The notes: a model not told the origin generated them from the sequence alone. A stretch of DNA of 64,000 nucleotides from an uncultured Parvularculaceae bacterium (GCA_947259375.1 CAMYLZ010000025.1:475160-539159), one strand, 5' to 3'; positions 39,965 to 49,272 are shown, numbered from the stretch's first letter. Numbers and translations: made by a program.

Positions 39965-39992
39965 TGAAGCATTTGTGCATAGGCTTCACAAA
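39965..39992. promoter_or_regulatory. Nested dyads, probable LysR binding site
   Basis: Two overlapping inverted repeats: TGAAGC-N12-GCTTCA (39965-39988) and TTTGTG-N9-CACAAA (39972-39992). The second contains a T-N11-A spacing, the LysR-type box, and its right half ends on the A of the LysR start codon. It therefore sits where the regulator could control both itself and the SDR gene. Confidence 0.55.
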
Positions 39993-40903
39993 TGTTGGAA
40001 CTGCATAATACCCGCCTTTTCGTCCATGTGGTTGAAAAAGGAAGCTTTTCCGAAGCCGCCCGGTTTCTCGGCGTGACGCCGTCATCGATTTCGCGACAGA
40101 TTTCACAACTCGAGGCCGAGCTTGGCGTCCGGCTGTTTCATCGCACGACCAGAAAGCAAAGCCTGACCGAAGCGGGAGAGACTTATCTGACCCACGCACG
40201 GCGGATCGTCGGCGATCTCGATGACGCAAAACGCGCCGTCAATCGCTTGGCGGAGCGGCCGACCGGCCGCCTCCATGTCAGCGCGGAGGCCGATTTTGCG
40301 CTCGCCTTTATCGAACCGGTACTACCGGAATTTCTTGATCGGTATCCCGACATTCAACTGCGCCTTTCGATGAGCGCCGCTATGGTCGACTTGGTGGAAA
40401 GCGGCATCGATGTCGCCATTCGCATGGGCCACCTCGATGATTCCGACTATGTAGCGCGCAAGATCGCCACCAGCCGCTCTGTTATCTGCGCCAGTCCGGA
40501 TTATCTCAAGCGTTATGGCGCGCCAGCGAACCCGGGTGAACTTGCGACCCATAACTGCCTTTCCTTCCGTACGGCTCCGGGACGCAATATCTGGCGCTTT
40601 CAGTCTACGGACGGCCCGAAAGAGGTCGCCATCGCCGGCCGGCTCAATGTCAACAGTCTTGTGTTCCTGCGCAATGCGGCGCTCGCCGACCTCGGAGTCA
40701 TCATGGCCCCCTCGTGGATCGTCGGTGAGGAAATAGAGCGTGACCGGTTGGTCCGGCTGCTGAGCGACTTTCCGCTCGACCCACCATCAACACCCATTCA
40801 TGCGGTCTTTTCCAGCAATCGCCGTCTCGCACCCAAAGTGCGCGTGTTTGTCGACTACCTTGCAGAGCGCATTGGCGCGGCGGCGCAGCCCCTCACAGAT
40901 TGA
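39992..40903 (+). CDS. LysR-family transcriptional regulator
   Basis: 303 residues. N-terminal winged HTH with GSFSEAARFLGVTPSSISRQ, preceded by LHNTRLFVHVVEK and followed by the helix LEAELGVRLFHRTTRKQSLT. The effector-binding domain (residues ~90-300) has LSMSAAMVDLVESGIDVAIR, typical of CrgA/PtxR-like members. It is divergent from the SDR gene, which is the likely target. The Shine-Dalgarno is weak. Confidence 0.88.
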   Translation: MLELHNTRLFVHVVEKGSFSEAARFLGVTPSSISRQISQLEAELGVRLFHRTTRKQSLTEAGETYLTHARRIVGDLDDAKRAVNRLAERPTGRLHVSAEADFALAFIEPVLPEFLDRYPDIQLRLSMSAAMVDLVESGIDVAIRMGHLDDSDYVARKIATSRSVICASPDYLKRYGAPANPGELATHNCLSFRTAPGRNIWRFQSTDGPKEVAIAGRLNVNSLVFLRNAALADLGVIMAPSWIVGEEIERDRLVRLLSDFPLDPPSTPIHAVFSSNRRLAPKVRVFVDYLAERIGAAAQPLTD

Positions 40904-40970
40904 ACGTCGCCCGTCATTCGGCGCGCGAACCCATGTGCTATGATGGCGCCGGCGACCATGGGAGAGAGCA

Positions 40971-41357
40971 ATGCCAAGACCTATGCATTTTGAAATTCAC
41001 GCCGCCGAGCCGGAACGCGCGATCAAGTTTTATGAGACCGTGTTTGACTGGCAAGCAACCCGCTTCGGCGAGATGGAATATTGGGGGCTAGCGACTGGCC
41101 CGGACCCCGAGCCTGGTATTCACGGCGCGATCATGAAGCGCCAGGGCCCCACCCCCGCCGACGGCCAGCCGGTGAGCAGTTGGGTCGTCACCATCGAAGT
41201 CGATGACATTGACGGTTATTTTGCAAAAGCGCTCGCCGCTGGCGGCCACGAGGCGATGGCCAAATTTCCGATCTCCGGCGTCGGCTGGGTCGCCTATTTC
41301 AAGGACACGGAAGGCAATATTGTCGGCCTGCACCAGCCGGATGAAAGAGCCTTGTGA
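40971..41357 (+). CDS. VOC-family protein (glyoxalase/bleomycin-resistance fold)
   Basis: 128 residues. A single vicinal-oxygen-chelate module pair: MHFEIHAAEPERAIKFYETV near the N-terminus and WVVTIEVDDIDGYFAKALAA in the second half, ending VGWVAYFKDTEGNIVGLHQP with a metal-ligand-like Glu. GGGAGAG lies before the ATG. Function unknown; similar proteins are lactoylglutathione lyase-like. It converges on gmk with a 27-base gap. Confidence 0.87.
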   Translation: MPRPMHFEIHAAEPERAIKFYETVFDWQATRFGEMEYWGLATGPDPEPGIHGAIMKRQGPTPADGQPVSSWVVTIEVDDIDGYFAKALAAGGHEAMAKFPISGVGWVAYFKDTEGNIVGLHQPDERAL

Positions 41358-41384
41358 CGCAGACGCTCAAACGATGCGCCGCCG

Positions 41385-42029
41385 TCACCCCTCGTTGATC
41401 ATGTCTTTGACGACCTTCGCAAGCCCCACCTGACGGCGGCGTTTCAAGCGCTCTGCAAACAGGATCGAGCGCAACAGTTTTTCGGATTCGTCGAGGTCGT
41501 AATTGATGATCACATAGTCATATTCCGCCCAGTGCGACATTTCAGAATCCGCCTTGGCCATGCGCTTTTTGACGACGTTTTCCGGGTCCTGCGCGCGCTT
41601 GCGCAAGCGGCGCTCAAGCTCTTCGCGCGATGGCGGCAGGATGAAGACCTTCACCACATCCTCGCCCGCCACCTCGTCAAGCTGTTGCGCGCCCTGCCAG
41701 TCAATATCGAACAGAACATCCTTGCCCTGACGAAGGGTCTCCTCCACCAGCGAGCGCGGCGTCGCATAATAATGACCGAAGACATTCGCCCATTCCAGAA
41801 ACTCATTATTGTCGCGCATGCGGATGAATTCATCTTCCGAGACGAAATAGTAATCCTTGCCATGCGCTTCACCCGGACGGCGCGGACGCGTTGTCGCTGA
41901 TACGGACAAGGTCAACGCATCATCATTGGCGAGCAGCCGGTCAGCAAGCGTCGTCTTGCCGGCGCCTGACGGGCTCGACAGGATAAACATGAGCCCTCGC
42001 CGAGCCACGGATTGATCACCGCCAATCAT
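41385..42029 (-). CDS. gmk: Guanylate kinase
   Basis: 214 residues. It phosphorylates GMP to GDP. P-loop SSPSGAGKTTLADRL, then the GMP-binding SATTRPRRPGE and HGKDYYFVSEDEFIRM, and the LFDIDWQGAQQLDE and RMAKADSEMSHWAEYDYVI segments. The first ATG is at 42029; a shorter start (MFILSSPSG at residue 14) would also be functional. Last gene of the fab-mltG-yicC minus-strand run, six bases after yicC. Confidence 0.96.
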   Translation of the reverse strand: MIGGDQSVARRGLMFILSSPSGAGKTTLADRLLANDDALTLSVSATTRPRRPGEAHGKDYYFVSEDEFIRMRDNNEFLEWANVFGHYYATPRSLVEETLRQGKDVLFDIDWQGAQQLDEVAGEDVVKVFILPPSREELERRLRKRAQDPENVVKKRMAKADSEMSHWAEYDYVIINYDLDESEKLLRSILFAERLKRRRQVGLAKVVKDMINEG

Positions 42030-42035
42030 CGCGTT

Positions 42036-42926
42036 CTATTCCACATTCTGCACCTGCTCGCGGACCTGATCGATCACGCGCTTCAATTCCAGCCCGAGCC
42101 GCTTCAGTTCCATGTCCGGCGCCTTGGAGCACAGCGTATTGGCTTCACGGTTGAGCTCCTGCGTCAGGAAATCAAGCTCGCGCCCGACGGGCCCGTCTTT
42201 CGCGAGCAACGCGCGTCCCGCCGCCACATGGGAGACAAGCCGGTCAAGTTCCTCGCGAATATCGGCTTTGACCGCCAGCAGCGCGGCTTCTTGTGCCAGG
42301 CGTTCTTCGGGCACGCCGCCATCGGCGAGAAGTTCTTTCAACTGGGTTTCGATGCGCGCTTTGAGCGCTGCGGGCGCGGCCGCCGCCTGGCCCGCCGCCT
42401 GCGCCGTCAATTGTTCGATCTGATTAAACTGGTCGGCAAGCACGGCGGACAGCGCCGCGCCTTCTTGGCGCCGGGCATCAACGAGCGCGCCTACGCCCTG
42501 TTCAAAGGACGCGACAATCGCATCTTGGAGCGCCTTTAGCTCAGTCGCATCGCCCGCATCATCTTTCGGCTCGACGACGCCGCGAATGGCGAGCACGCCT
42601 TCCGGTTGCGGCGGCGCGCATTCCATCGTCAACCGCACCCGCTCGATCATCCGGCAAGCCTCGGCGAGCATGGCGTCGTTGATGCGGAACTGGGCTTCAT
42701 CAGCGCTCGCTGAAAGGTTGAGCGTTGCATTGAACGATCCGCGAGCGATCTTTCCCTTGGCGGCGGCGCGCAGTCGCGGATCGAGCGCGTCATGGCCGGC
42801 GGGTAGACGGCAGCGCCATTCAAGCCCGCGGGCATTAACGGTTTTCAGCTCCCAGTTCCAGCGCCAGCGCTCAAAAGCACCGTCCTGGCGGGCAAAGCCT
42901 GTCATTGATGCGTGAGAAGAAGCCAC
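42036..42926 (-). CDS. yicC: YicC-family endoribonuclease-like protein
   Basis: 296 residues. E. coli YicC is a stress-associated endoribonuclease. The N-terminal part has SMTGFARQDG and WELKTVNARGLEWRCRLPAG; the C-terminal part contains DGPVGRELDFLTQELNREAN and GLELKRVIDQVREQVQNVE, the conserved metal-binding end. The start is GTG at 42926, directly after the mltG TAG (TAGGTG). It is followed closely by gmk, a common pairing. Confidence 0.93.
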   Translation of the reverse strand: MASSHASMTGFARQDGAFERWRWNWELKTVNARGLEWRCRLPAGHDALDPRLRAAAKGKIARGSFNATLNLSASADEAQFRINDAMLAEACRMIERVRLTMECAPPQPEGVLAIRGVVEPKDDAGDATELKALQDAIVASFEQGVGALVDARRQEGAALSAVLADQFNQIEQLTAQAAGQAAAAPAALKARIETQLKELLADGGVPEERLAQEAALLAVKADIREELDRLVSHVAAGRALLAKDGPVGRELDFLTQELNREANTLCSKAPDMELKRLGLELKRVIDQVREQVQNVE

Positions 42927-43967
42927 CTATCCGCCTTGCTGCGCACGCTGGCGCTCTACCCGGCGCCATTGCGCGACATTGCGTTCATGATCGCGAAGAT
43001 TGGTCGCAAATGCATGCCCGCCCGAACCGTCCGCGACGAAAAACAGATCATCCGTATCCGCCGGGTTGAGCACCGCTTTTATGGACGCCCCGCCCGGATT
43101 GGCGATCGGCGTCGGCGGCAGCCCTCTGATCACATAGGTGTTGTAAGGCGTTTCCTTGCGCAATTCGCTGAGCCGCAAACCCCGCCCCAGTGGCTCGCCG
43201 CCGGTAAGCCCGTAAATGATGGTCGGATCCGATTCGAGCCGCATGCCGCGTTTCAACCGGTTGACGAACACCGCCGCGATACGGTCGCGTTCCTCCGGCA
43301 CGGCGGTTTCCTTTTCAACGATCGAGGCGAGAATAATCGCCTCTTCCGGCGTTGCGATCGGCAATTCCGTCGCTCGACCGTCCCAGATGCGCGCGATCAA
43401 ATCGTCCTGTGCTTTCACCATCCGTTCAAGGACGTCGTCACGCGAATCGCCGCGGTGAAAGGCGTATGTTTCGGGCAACAATTCGCCTTCAGCGATGTCC
43501 AACGTCACCTCGCCAGTAAGAATCTCATTCGCGCCGATCGCCCGCAGAACCTGCGCCGTCGTCAGGCCTTCGGCCGTCGTGAAATAATAAAGTATGCTTT
43601 TGCCCTCGATCAGGAGATCGATGATCTCCATGACGCTTGCCTCGGCGGGGATGTTATATTCGCCCGCCTTGACTTGGTCCTGCACGCCGCGCAGGCGCAC
43701 TGCAGCGACAAAAAGCTCGCGGTGCTCGATAACCCCGGCTGCTTCAAGATCGCCGGCGATTGACGAAGCTGAACTGCCCGCTTCGAGCAGAATGATCGTG
43801 TCCTCAGTCGATGGGCCCGGACCGGTTGCCATGCGATAGGCCATATATCCGCCTGCCGCGAGGGCCAGCGCCGACAGCAAGGCGAGCGCCAGCGCGAACA
43901 GGATGAATGATTTTATCCCACCACGCCGTGACTGACTGTGTTGCTGGATTGGCTGTTCGCTTTCCAT
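42927..43967 (-). CDS. mltG: Endolytic murein transglycosylase MltG
   Basis: 346 residues, inner-membrane anchored. It cleaves nascent glycan strands and helps terminate peptidoglycan polymerisation. One N-terminal transmembrane helix (LFALALALLSALALAAGGYM), then the YceG/LysM-like part and the catalytic region AIILASIVEKETAVPEERDR with the active-site Glu. GMRLESDPTIIYGL and the conserved NTYVIRGLPPTPIANPG follow. It lies 42 bases after fabF on the same strand. Confidence 0.95.
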   Translation of the reverse strand: MESEQPIQQHSQSRRGGIKSFILFALALALLSALALAAGGYMAYRMATGPGPSTEDTIILLEAGSSASSIAGDLEAAGVIEHRELFVAAVRLRGVQDQVKAGEYNIPAEASVMEIIDLLIEGKSILYYFTTAEGLTTAQVLRAIGANEILTGEVTLDIAEGELLPETYAFHRGDSRDDVLERMVKAQDDLIARIWDGRATELPIATPEEAIILASIVEKETAVPEERDRIAAVFVNRLKRGMRLESDPTIIYGLTGGEPLGRGLRLSELRKETPYNTYVIRGLPPTPIANPGGASIKAVLNPADTDDLFFVADGSGGHAFATNLRDHERNVAQWRRVERQRAQQGG

Positions 43968-44009
43968 GCCGCCGCCCGATTGTCCCGATCCTATCGATTC
44001 CGACGAAGT

Positions 44010-45299
44010 TTAGCCGTCTACGCGCCGCATCACCAGTGATGCGTTAGTGCCGCCAAATCCGAAGGAATTTGAAAGCGTGACATTGATCGGTTTTTTCACC
44101 GCTTCATTTGCGGCGAGGTTGATCGAGGTCTCGACCGACGGGTTATCGAGATTGATGGTCGGCGGTGCGATGCCGTCGCGCATGGCAAGCAGGCAGAAAA
44201 TCGCCTCCACCGAGCCGGCAGCGCCCAGCAGGTGACCAATGGCCGACTTTGTCGATGACATGACGAGATTGTTGGCTGCGGTGTCGCCGAACAGGCGCTC
44301 AATCGCACGCAGCTCAATCTCATCGCCGACCGGCGTAGAGGTGCCGTGGGCGTTGATATAATCGATGTCGCCTGGCGTTAATCCAGCACGGTTCAACGCC
44401 ATCTTCATGGACCGATAGCCGCCATTGCCGTCTTCGGCCGGCGCGGTGATGTGATAGGCGTCCCCGGACAATCCATAGCCGATCACCTCGCCATAAATCT
44501 TGGCGCCACGCGCTTTCGCTCGCTCATATTCCTCAAGCATGACAAAGCCGGCGCCCTCTCCCATGACGAAACCGTCGCGGTCGCTGTCATAAGGGCGCGA
44601 CCCGCGCTTCGGATCGTCATTGAAATGCGTCGACAGCGCCTTGCAGGAAGCAAAACCTGAAATGCCGATAGGACAGATCGCCGCTTCGGCCCCGCCCGCG
44701 AGCATGACATCCGCATCATCCAGCGCAATCAGACGCGCCGCATCGCCGATGGCGTGCGCACCGGAAGAACATGCGGTCACTACCGCATGGTTCGGCCCTT
44801 TAAAACCGAGCCGGATCGATACCTGACCGGATACGAGGTTTATGAGATTGCCGGTAATAAAGAATGGCGAGACCCGGCGCGGCCCTTTTTCATTCAGCAC
44901 CAAGACTTCGCGTTCAATGCCGCTCAGCCCGCCGATCCCCGAACCGGTCATCACGCCGGCGCGCTCAGCGTCTTCCGTCGTTTTCAACTCAAGGCCGGAA
45001 TCATCAAACGCCATTTGCGCGGCGGCGATTCCATAGAGAATGAATTCGTTGATACGGCGCTGTTCACGCGGCTCAACCCAGTCATCCGGATTAAACGCAG
45101 CATCGCCCGCTTCAGCGCCGCCGCCCGAACCATCCGAACGCGGTACCGAACAGGCAATCCGGCACGCCATGTTAGACGCGTCGAATTGCTCAATCGGCCC
45201 AGCGCCGGATTCGCCGGCAAGCAGGCGTTTCCAGACAGGCTCCAGCCCGACGCCCAGCGGCGTGACGAGGCCCATTCCTGTAACGACGACACGGCGCAT
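44010..45299 (-). CDS. fabF: Beta-ketoacyl-ACP synthase II
   Basis: 429 residues from MRRVVVTGMGLVTPLGVGLE. It condenses malonyl-ACP with acyl-ACP in fatty-acid elongation. The Cys-His-His triad is visible in VVTACSSGAHAIGDAARL, DYINAHGTSTPVGDE and STKSAIGHLLGAAGSVEA. The C-terminal SNSFGFGGTNASLVMRR is typical. I chose the ATG at 45299 because GGAGG lies seven bases before it. Downstream of acpP on the same strand, as usual. Confidence 0.96.
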   Translation of the reverse strand: MRRVVVTGMGLVTPLGVGLEPVWKRLLAGESGAGPIEQFDASNMACRIACSVPRSDGSGGGAEAGDAAFNPDDWVEPREQRRINEFILYGIAAAQMAFDDSGLELKTTEDAERAGVMTGSGIGGLSGIEREVLVLNEKGPRRVSPFFITGNLINLVSGQVSIRLGFKGPNHAVVTACSSGAHAIGDAARLIALDDADVMLAGGAEAAICPIGISGFASCKALSTHFNDDPKRGSRPYDSDRDGFVMGEGAGFVMLEEYERAKARGAKIYGEVIGYGLSGDAYHITAPAEDGNGGYRSMKMALNRAGLTPGDIDYINAHGTSTPVGDEIELRAIERLFGDTAANNLVMSSTKSAIGHLLGAAGSVEAIFCLLAMRDGIAPPTINLDNPSVETSINLAANEAVKKPINVTLSNSFGFGGTNASLVMRRVDG

Positions 45300-45427
45300 A
45301 TTACCGACCTCCACCGAGTTGTGACGCGGAGCGGCACAACAGCAGCGCTTGCTTGATCGATATTGTGATTGGCAAGCGGCGCCGCCGGTCCGGACGCTCC
45401 TGGTCTTTCGTCACCGCTAAGAGCGAT

Positions 45428-45664
45428 TTAGCCTTTTTGCTCTTCGATGAATTTGATCGCGTCGCCGACCGACTGGATCGTTTCAGCAGCGTCATCAGGA
45501 ATCTCAACGTCGAATTCTTCTTCGAACGCCATAACGAGTTCGACAATATCGAGACTGTCCGCGCCGAGATCGTCGATGAAGCTCGCCTTCGGATCTACCT
45601 TGGCCGGATCGACATCGAGGTGCTCGACAACAATTTTCTTAACGCGTTCTGCAAGATCAGACAT
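45428..45664 (-). CDS. acpP: Acyl carrier protein
   Basis: 78 residues. It carries acyl chains on 4'-phosphopantetheine attached to Ser37 in [20 protein letters not shown]. The strongly acidic character ([20 protein letters not shown]) and length are normal. Between fabG (156 bases upstream) and fabF (128 bases downstream), so it may have its own promoter in the upstream gap. Confidence 0.97.
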   Translation of the reverse strand: MSDLAERVKKIVVEHLDVDPAKVDPKASFIDDLGADSLDIVELVMAFEEEFDVEIPDDAAETIQSVGDAIKFIEEQKG

Positions 45665-45820
45665 TCAACGCTCCTTGGTCTTTACGGGTTTCTTACGCTT
45701 TCTAACGGGTTCGCAATAATTACAGGGCGGACCTGCCCGAAACGCGCTTTTCGAGGGCGCAATTACGGCATATTGCAGATTGTTGCAACGGCAAAACCGC
45801 CGCATTTAAACGGCCGGGCT

Positions 45821-46558
45821 TTATACCATCGCCATGCCGCCATTTACATGAATGGTCTGGCCGGTAACATAACGCGCTTCGTCGGAAGCAAGATAGAGCG
45901 CGGCCGAAGCGATATCTTCGGGCGCGCCCATCGCGCCGGCAGGAATTTTCCCCAGAATGGCTTCCCGTTGTTGTTCGTTGAGCGCGTCGGTCATCGCCGT
46001 CGCAATAAAGCCCGGCGCAATGCAATTGACTGTCACGTTGCGGCTCGCGACTTCCTGCGCCAGTGACTTTGACATGCCGACCATGCCGGCTTTGGACGCG
46101 GCGTAATTCGCCTGCCCCGCGTTCCCAGTGAAACCGACAACCGAGGTAACGCCGATAATGCGGCCGAATCGCTGCTTGGTCATGCCGCGCAAGGATGCCT
46201 TGGCGAGCCGGAAATAGGCGGTGAGGTTAATGGCCAGCACCTCGTCCCACATTTCCGGTTTCATCATCATCATAAGCGTATCGCGGGTGACGCCGGCATT
46301 TGAAACGACAACATCAAGACCGCCCATAGCCTCGCTTGCCTGTTTGGGCAGCGCATCAACCGCGTCAAGATCGGAAAGATTGCACGGCGTCACATGTGCA
46401 CGGTCTTTCAGCTCTTCGGCGAGCGCATCAAGCTTTTCCTTGCGGGTGCCTGAAAGCGCGACAGCCGCGCCGCGCGCATGCAGCGCCTTCGCCACCGCTG
46501 CGCCAATGCCGCCTGTCGCGCCCGTAATCAGCGCCCGTTTGCCGGTTAAGTCGAACAT
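45821..46558 (-). CDS. fabG: 3-oxoacyl-ACP reductase
   Basis: 245 residues. NADPH-dependent SDR that reduces 3-oxoacyl-ACP. Cofactor motif TGATGGIGAAVAKALHARGA, SNAGVTRDTLMMMM, and the active site GVTSVVGFTGNAGQANYAAS with Tyr-x3-Lys (YAASKAG). The ending HVNGGMAMV is characteristic. 30 bases after fabD on the same strand. Confidence 0.96.
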   Translation of the reverse strand: MFDLTGKRALITGATGGIGAAVAKALHARGAAVALSGTRKEKLDALAEELKDRAHVTPCNLSDLDAVDALPKQASEAMGGLDVVVSNAGVTRDTLMMMMKPEMWDEVLAINLTAYFRLAKASLRGMTKQRFGRIIGVTSVVGFTGNAGQANYAASKAGMVGMSKSLAQEVASRNVTVNCIAPGFIATAMTDALNEQQREAILGKIPAGAMGAPEDIASAALYLASDEARYVTGQTIHVNGGMAMV

Positions 46559-46588
46559 GCCGTATCCTTCTTTCTGTCTACGGATAAA

Positions 46589-47524
46589 TTAAGCTTTGAC
46601 GAAGGCGTCAATGTCGCCGGGCTCGCCGACATTCAAAGTCGTTGCGCCCTTGGCGATACGCCGGACCAGACCGCACAGCACCTTGCCTGCGCCGACCTCG
46701 ACGAACTGATCGCATCCTTGCGCGGCCATGAAAGAAACGCTTTCAGTCCAGCGCACGCGACCCGTTACCTGTTTAACTAGCAATTCGCGAATCTCATCCG
46801 GACGCAGGCATTCGCCCGCCGTCATATTCGCCACCAGCGTTGTCGCCGGCGCCTTGATCGAAACATTGCCGAGCGCTTCCGCCATGCGATCCGCCGCCGG
46901 CTGCATCAGCGAGGAATGAAAAGGCGCGGAGACCGGCAGGAGCTTGGCGATCTTCGCGCCAAACTCTTTCGCGCCGGCGCACACCGCTTCTACCCGCTCC
47001 CTAGCGCCGGAAATCACCACTTGGCCGGGCGCATTGTCATTCGCGATCTCGCAAACGCCGCCTTCCGGCGCGGCGTCGATGGCCTTTTGCGCGCTTTCAA
47101 GGTCAACGCCGATCAGCGCGGCCATGGCCCCTTTGCCCACAGGGACCGCCTGCTGCATCGCCTCGCCGCGAATGCGCAGCAACTTGGCGGTATCGGAAAG
47201 GCTGATCGCACCCGCGGCGCAAAGCGCCGAATACTCACCAAGCGAATGGCCGGCGACGAACATGGCGCCGGCGACATCCGCGCCCGCTTCGGTTTCAAGC
47301 ACCCGCATGGCGGCGATCGAATGCGCCATCAGCGCCGGCTGGGTGTTGGCGGTCAGCGTCAGTTCTTCAATAGGACCTTCGCGCATGAGCTTGGAAAGAT
47401 TCTGACCGAGCGCCTCGTCGACTTCCTCGAAGACCTCCCGCGCGGCCGGGAATGCGTCGCCCAGCGCTGCGCCCATGCCGACCGCCTGACTGCCTTGACC
47501 GGGAAAAATGAATGCGCGCGCCAT
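46589..47524 (-). CDS. fabD: Malonyl-CoA:ACP transacylase
   Basis: 311 residues from MARAFIFPGQGSQAVGMGAA. Transfers malonyl from CoA to ACP. The GQGSQ motif near the start, the nucleophilic elbow AGHSLGEYSALCAAGA with active-site Ser, and the later SAPFHSSLMQPAADRM with catalytic His are all present. The open frame extends 38 codons further to 47638; I chose 47524 for family length. First gene of the fatty-acid cluster. Confidence 0.96.
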   Translation of the reverse strand: MARAFIFPGQGSQAVGMGAALGDAFPAAREVFEEVDEALGQNLSKLMREGPIEELTLTANTQPALMAHSIAAMRVLETEAGADVAGAMFVAGHSLGEYSALCAAGAISLSDTAKLLRIRGEAMQQAVPVGKGAMAALIGVDLESAQKAIDAAPEGGVCEIANDNAPGQVVISGARERVEAVCAGAKEFGAKIAKLLPVSAPFHSSLMQPAADRMAEALGNVSIKAPATTLVANMTAGECLRPDEIRELLVKQVTGRVRWTESVSFMAAQGCDQFVEVGAGKVLCGLVRRIAKGATTLNVGEPGDIDAFVKA

Positions 47525-47674
47525 GGGCCGCCTGCCTCCTCGAATCCTTGAAGACGCGGACATAGCCGCGCTCCGTGACAAGGGCAAGCTTGGGAAGGCG
47601 GGAAGAAACTTGGCGGAAACTATCGCGCAGCAGCCCAAACGCGCTAAGACAATCCCAAATTCCAGCAGGAACTG

Positions 47675-48700
47675 ATGTCAGAACGCGCTCCCATTCGAAT
47701 CGCTTCGATTTCCGCCGATCCGGATCCCGGCTGGGCATGGCTGCGTGATATCGCCGGGCCGGCATTCGAGATCGCCGGACGGCCGCTTGACTGGCATATT
47801 TATTCAATGGCTGATCGAAAGGGTCGCGCGAACGCGCTTGCCCGCTGGCGCGGCGCAAGAGCGCTCGCGCGCGACCATCAAGAAACGCCTTTCGACCTGG
47901 TCGTCTCACATGGCCCTTGGGCGACGGCGTGGACGCAATGGGTGGCGCGGCCGCAATCTTCGGCCGCAAAACACCTCGCTTTTTCATTCAACTTTACCGA
48001 CCTGCCTTCCGGTCTGCGCAAATTGCTGATGACGCCGGCGTTCCAGAAAACTGATGCGCTGGCGGTATTTACTGAAACGGAACAACGCCTTTACAGCGAT
48101 TATTTCCGAATTGACCCCAACAAGCTCTGGCGCGCGCCTTGGGGCGTTGCGCCGCCAATCAATGCGCCGGCGGGCGATAGCATCGAAGGGGAATACTTCG
48201 CCTCACTGGGCGGCGAGGCCCGCGATTACGGCGTGTTATGCGAGGCGGCGCGCGCCTGTCCCGACTTGCAATTCGTCGCCGTCGCGCGCCCGCACAATTT
48301 CTCCGGGCTTGACGCGCCCGCGAATTTGAAAGTCCTGTTTAACCTGCCCTTTGACGACGCCTGGTCCGTCATCTGGCGCGCAAAGGCCGCGATCATCCCT
48401 TTGCGCAGCCGCGAGACGCCATGCGGGCTGGTGACGCTGGTAGGCGGCATGCATCTTGGCAAGGCGCAGGTCGTGACCGAAGCGGCGGGTGTTTGCGACT
48501 ATCTGACGAATGAGCAAACAGGACTGCTGGTTCCACCGGGCGATGCCGACTCCCTCGCTGCGGCCTTGCGCCGCCTCAATGCGGAACCGGCGCTTGCCGC
48601 AAAACTCGGAGCCGCCGCAAGGGATTATGCAGGCGCAAATTGCAGCGAGGCGCAAACGCTTGCATTTTTCCGGTCGGCGCTGGAGCGCTGGTTCGCTTAA
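47675..48700 (+). CDS. Glycosyltransferase family 4-like protein
   Basis: 341 residues with a two-domain GT-B layout. The C-terminal half shows donor-binding hallmarks: IIPLRSRETPCGLVTLVGGM, with the E-x7-E-like segment (ETPCGLVTLVGG), and ACDYLTNEQTGLLVPPGDAD-like GVCDYLTNEQTGLLVPPGDA. The N-terminal half has VVSHGPWATAWTQWVAR. The acceptor is unknown. It stands alone between the divergent fabD and rpsF, with AGGAA before the ATG. Confidence 0.78.
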   Translation: MSERAPIRIASISADPDPGWAWLRDIAGPAFEIAGRPLDWHIYSMADRKGRANALARWRGARALARDHQETPFDLVVSHGPWATAWTQWVARPQSSAAKHLAFSFNFTDLPSGLRKLLMTPAFQKTDALAVFTETEQRLYSDYFRIDPNKLWRAPWGVAPPINAPAGDSIEGEYFASLGGEARDYGVLCEAARACPDLQFVAVARPHNFSGLDAPANLKVLFNLPFDDAWSVIWRAKAAIIPLRSRETPCGLVTLVGGMHLGKAQVVTEAAGVCDYLTNEQTGLLVPPGDADSLAAALRRLNAEPALAAKLGAAARDYAGANCSEAQTLAFFRSALERWFA

Positions 48701-48777
48701 GGCCGGCCCATTTCGCGCTTGCAAAGACCGCCCGCCTCGGCTAATCCCCACGCCTTCACGAGCGATGGTCGCAGGCG

Positions 48778-48897
48778 CCTGGAAGCTCCGCCTTCCAGGT
48801 TCAAGGGATGGTCCCTTAGCTTTGCGAGCCACAGGCCGTAAGGGAGTTCGCCAGCTCTGGTCTCCCCGGGTCTCCATCGCCATAAGCAGGAGCTGGC
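48778..48897 (+). promoter_or_regulatory. Structured rpsF leader, candidate S6/S18 autoregulatory element
   Basis: Four inverted repeats lie in the 120 bases before rpsF. A: CCTGGAAG/CTTCCAGG (778-785, 792-799), with loop CTCCGC. B: AAGGGA/TCCCTT (803-808, 812-817). C: TCCCTTA/TAAGGGA (812-818, 839-845), which shares its left arm with B and so excludes it. D: GCCAGCT/AGCTGGC (850-856, 891-897), whose right arm overlaps the Shine-Dalgarno AGGAG at 888-892. It is an arrangement able to switch ribosome access. Feedback by S6:S18 on this operon is known in other bacteria; here it is inferred. Confidence 0.5.
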
Positions 48898-48900
48898 TTC

Positions 48901-49272
48901 ATGCCGCTATATGAGCACATCTTCATTGCGCGCCAGGATATTTCCCCGGCGCAAGTCGAAGGTCTGACCGAAACCCTCGCCAAGATCGTCACCGATCACG
49001 GCGGAAAGATTGAGAAGTCCGAATATTGGGGCCTTCGCAACCTTCAGTACAAGATCAAGAAAAACCGCAAAGGCCATTACAGCCTTTTCAACATCAATGC
49101 GCCCGCACAGGCGATCGAAGAGCTTGAACGCCAGGAAAAGATCAATGACGACGTCCTGCGCATGCTGACCGTGAAGGTCGATGAGCTTAACGCCGATCCC
49201 TCGCCGGTCCTTTCGCGCCGCGACCGCGGCGACAAAGGCGACCGCGGTGATCGCGGCGATCGTCGCCGGTAA
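48901..49272 (+). CDS. rpsF: 30S ribosomal protein S6
   Basis: 123 residues. Binds S18 in the small-subunit platform. The core [40 protein letters not shown] and [15 protein letters not shown] matches S6. The tail is an unusual run of short charged repeats ([17 protein letters not shown]), a disordered extension. AGGAG lies eight bases before the ATG. First gene of rpsF-rpsR-rplI. Confidence 0.96.
   Translation: MPLYEHIFIARQDISPAQVEGLTETLAKIVTDHGGKIEKSEYWGLRNLQYKIKKNRKGHYSLFNINAPAQAIEELERQEKINDDVLRMLTVKVDELNADPSPVLSRRDRGDKGDRGDRGDRRR

Noticed and set aside
45665..45820. acpP promoter boxes (TTGCAA with TAATTG on the minus strand at 17 bases)
   Set aside because: The -10 box is too weak to call, although a promoter somewhere in this gap is likely.
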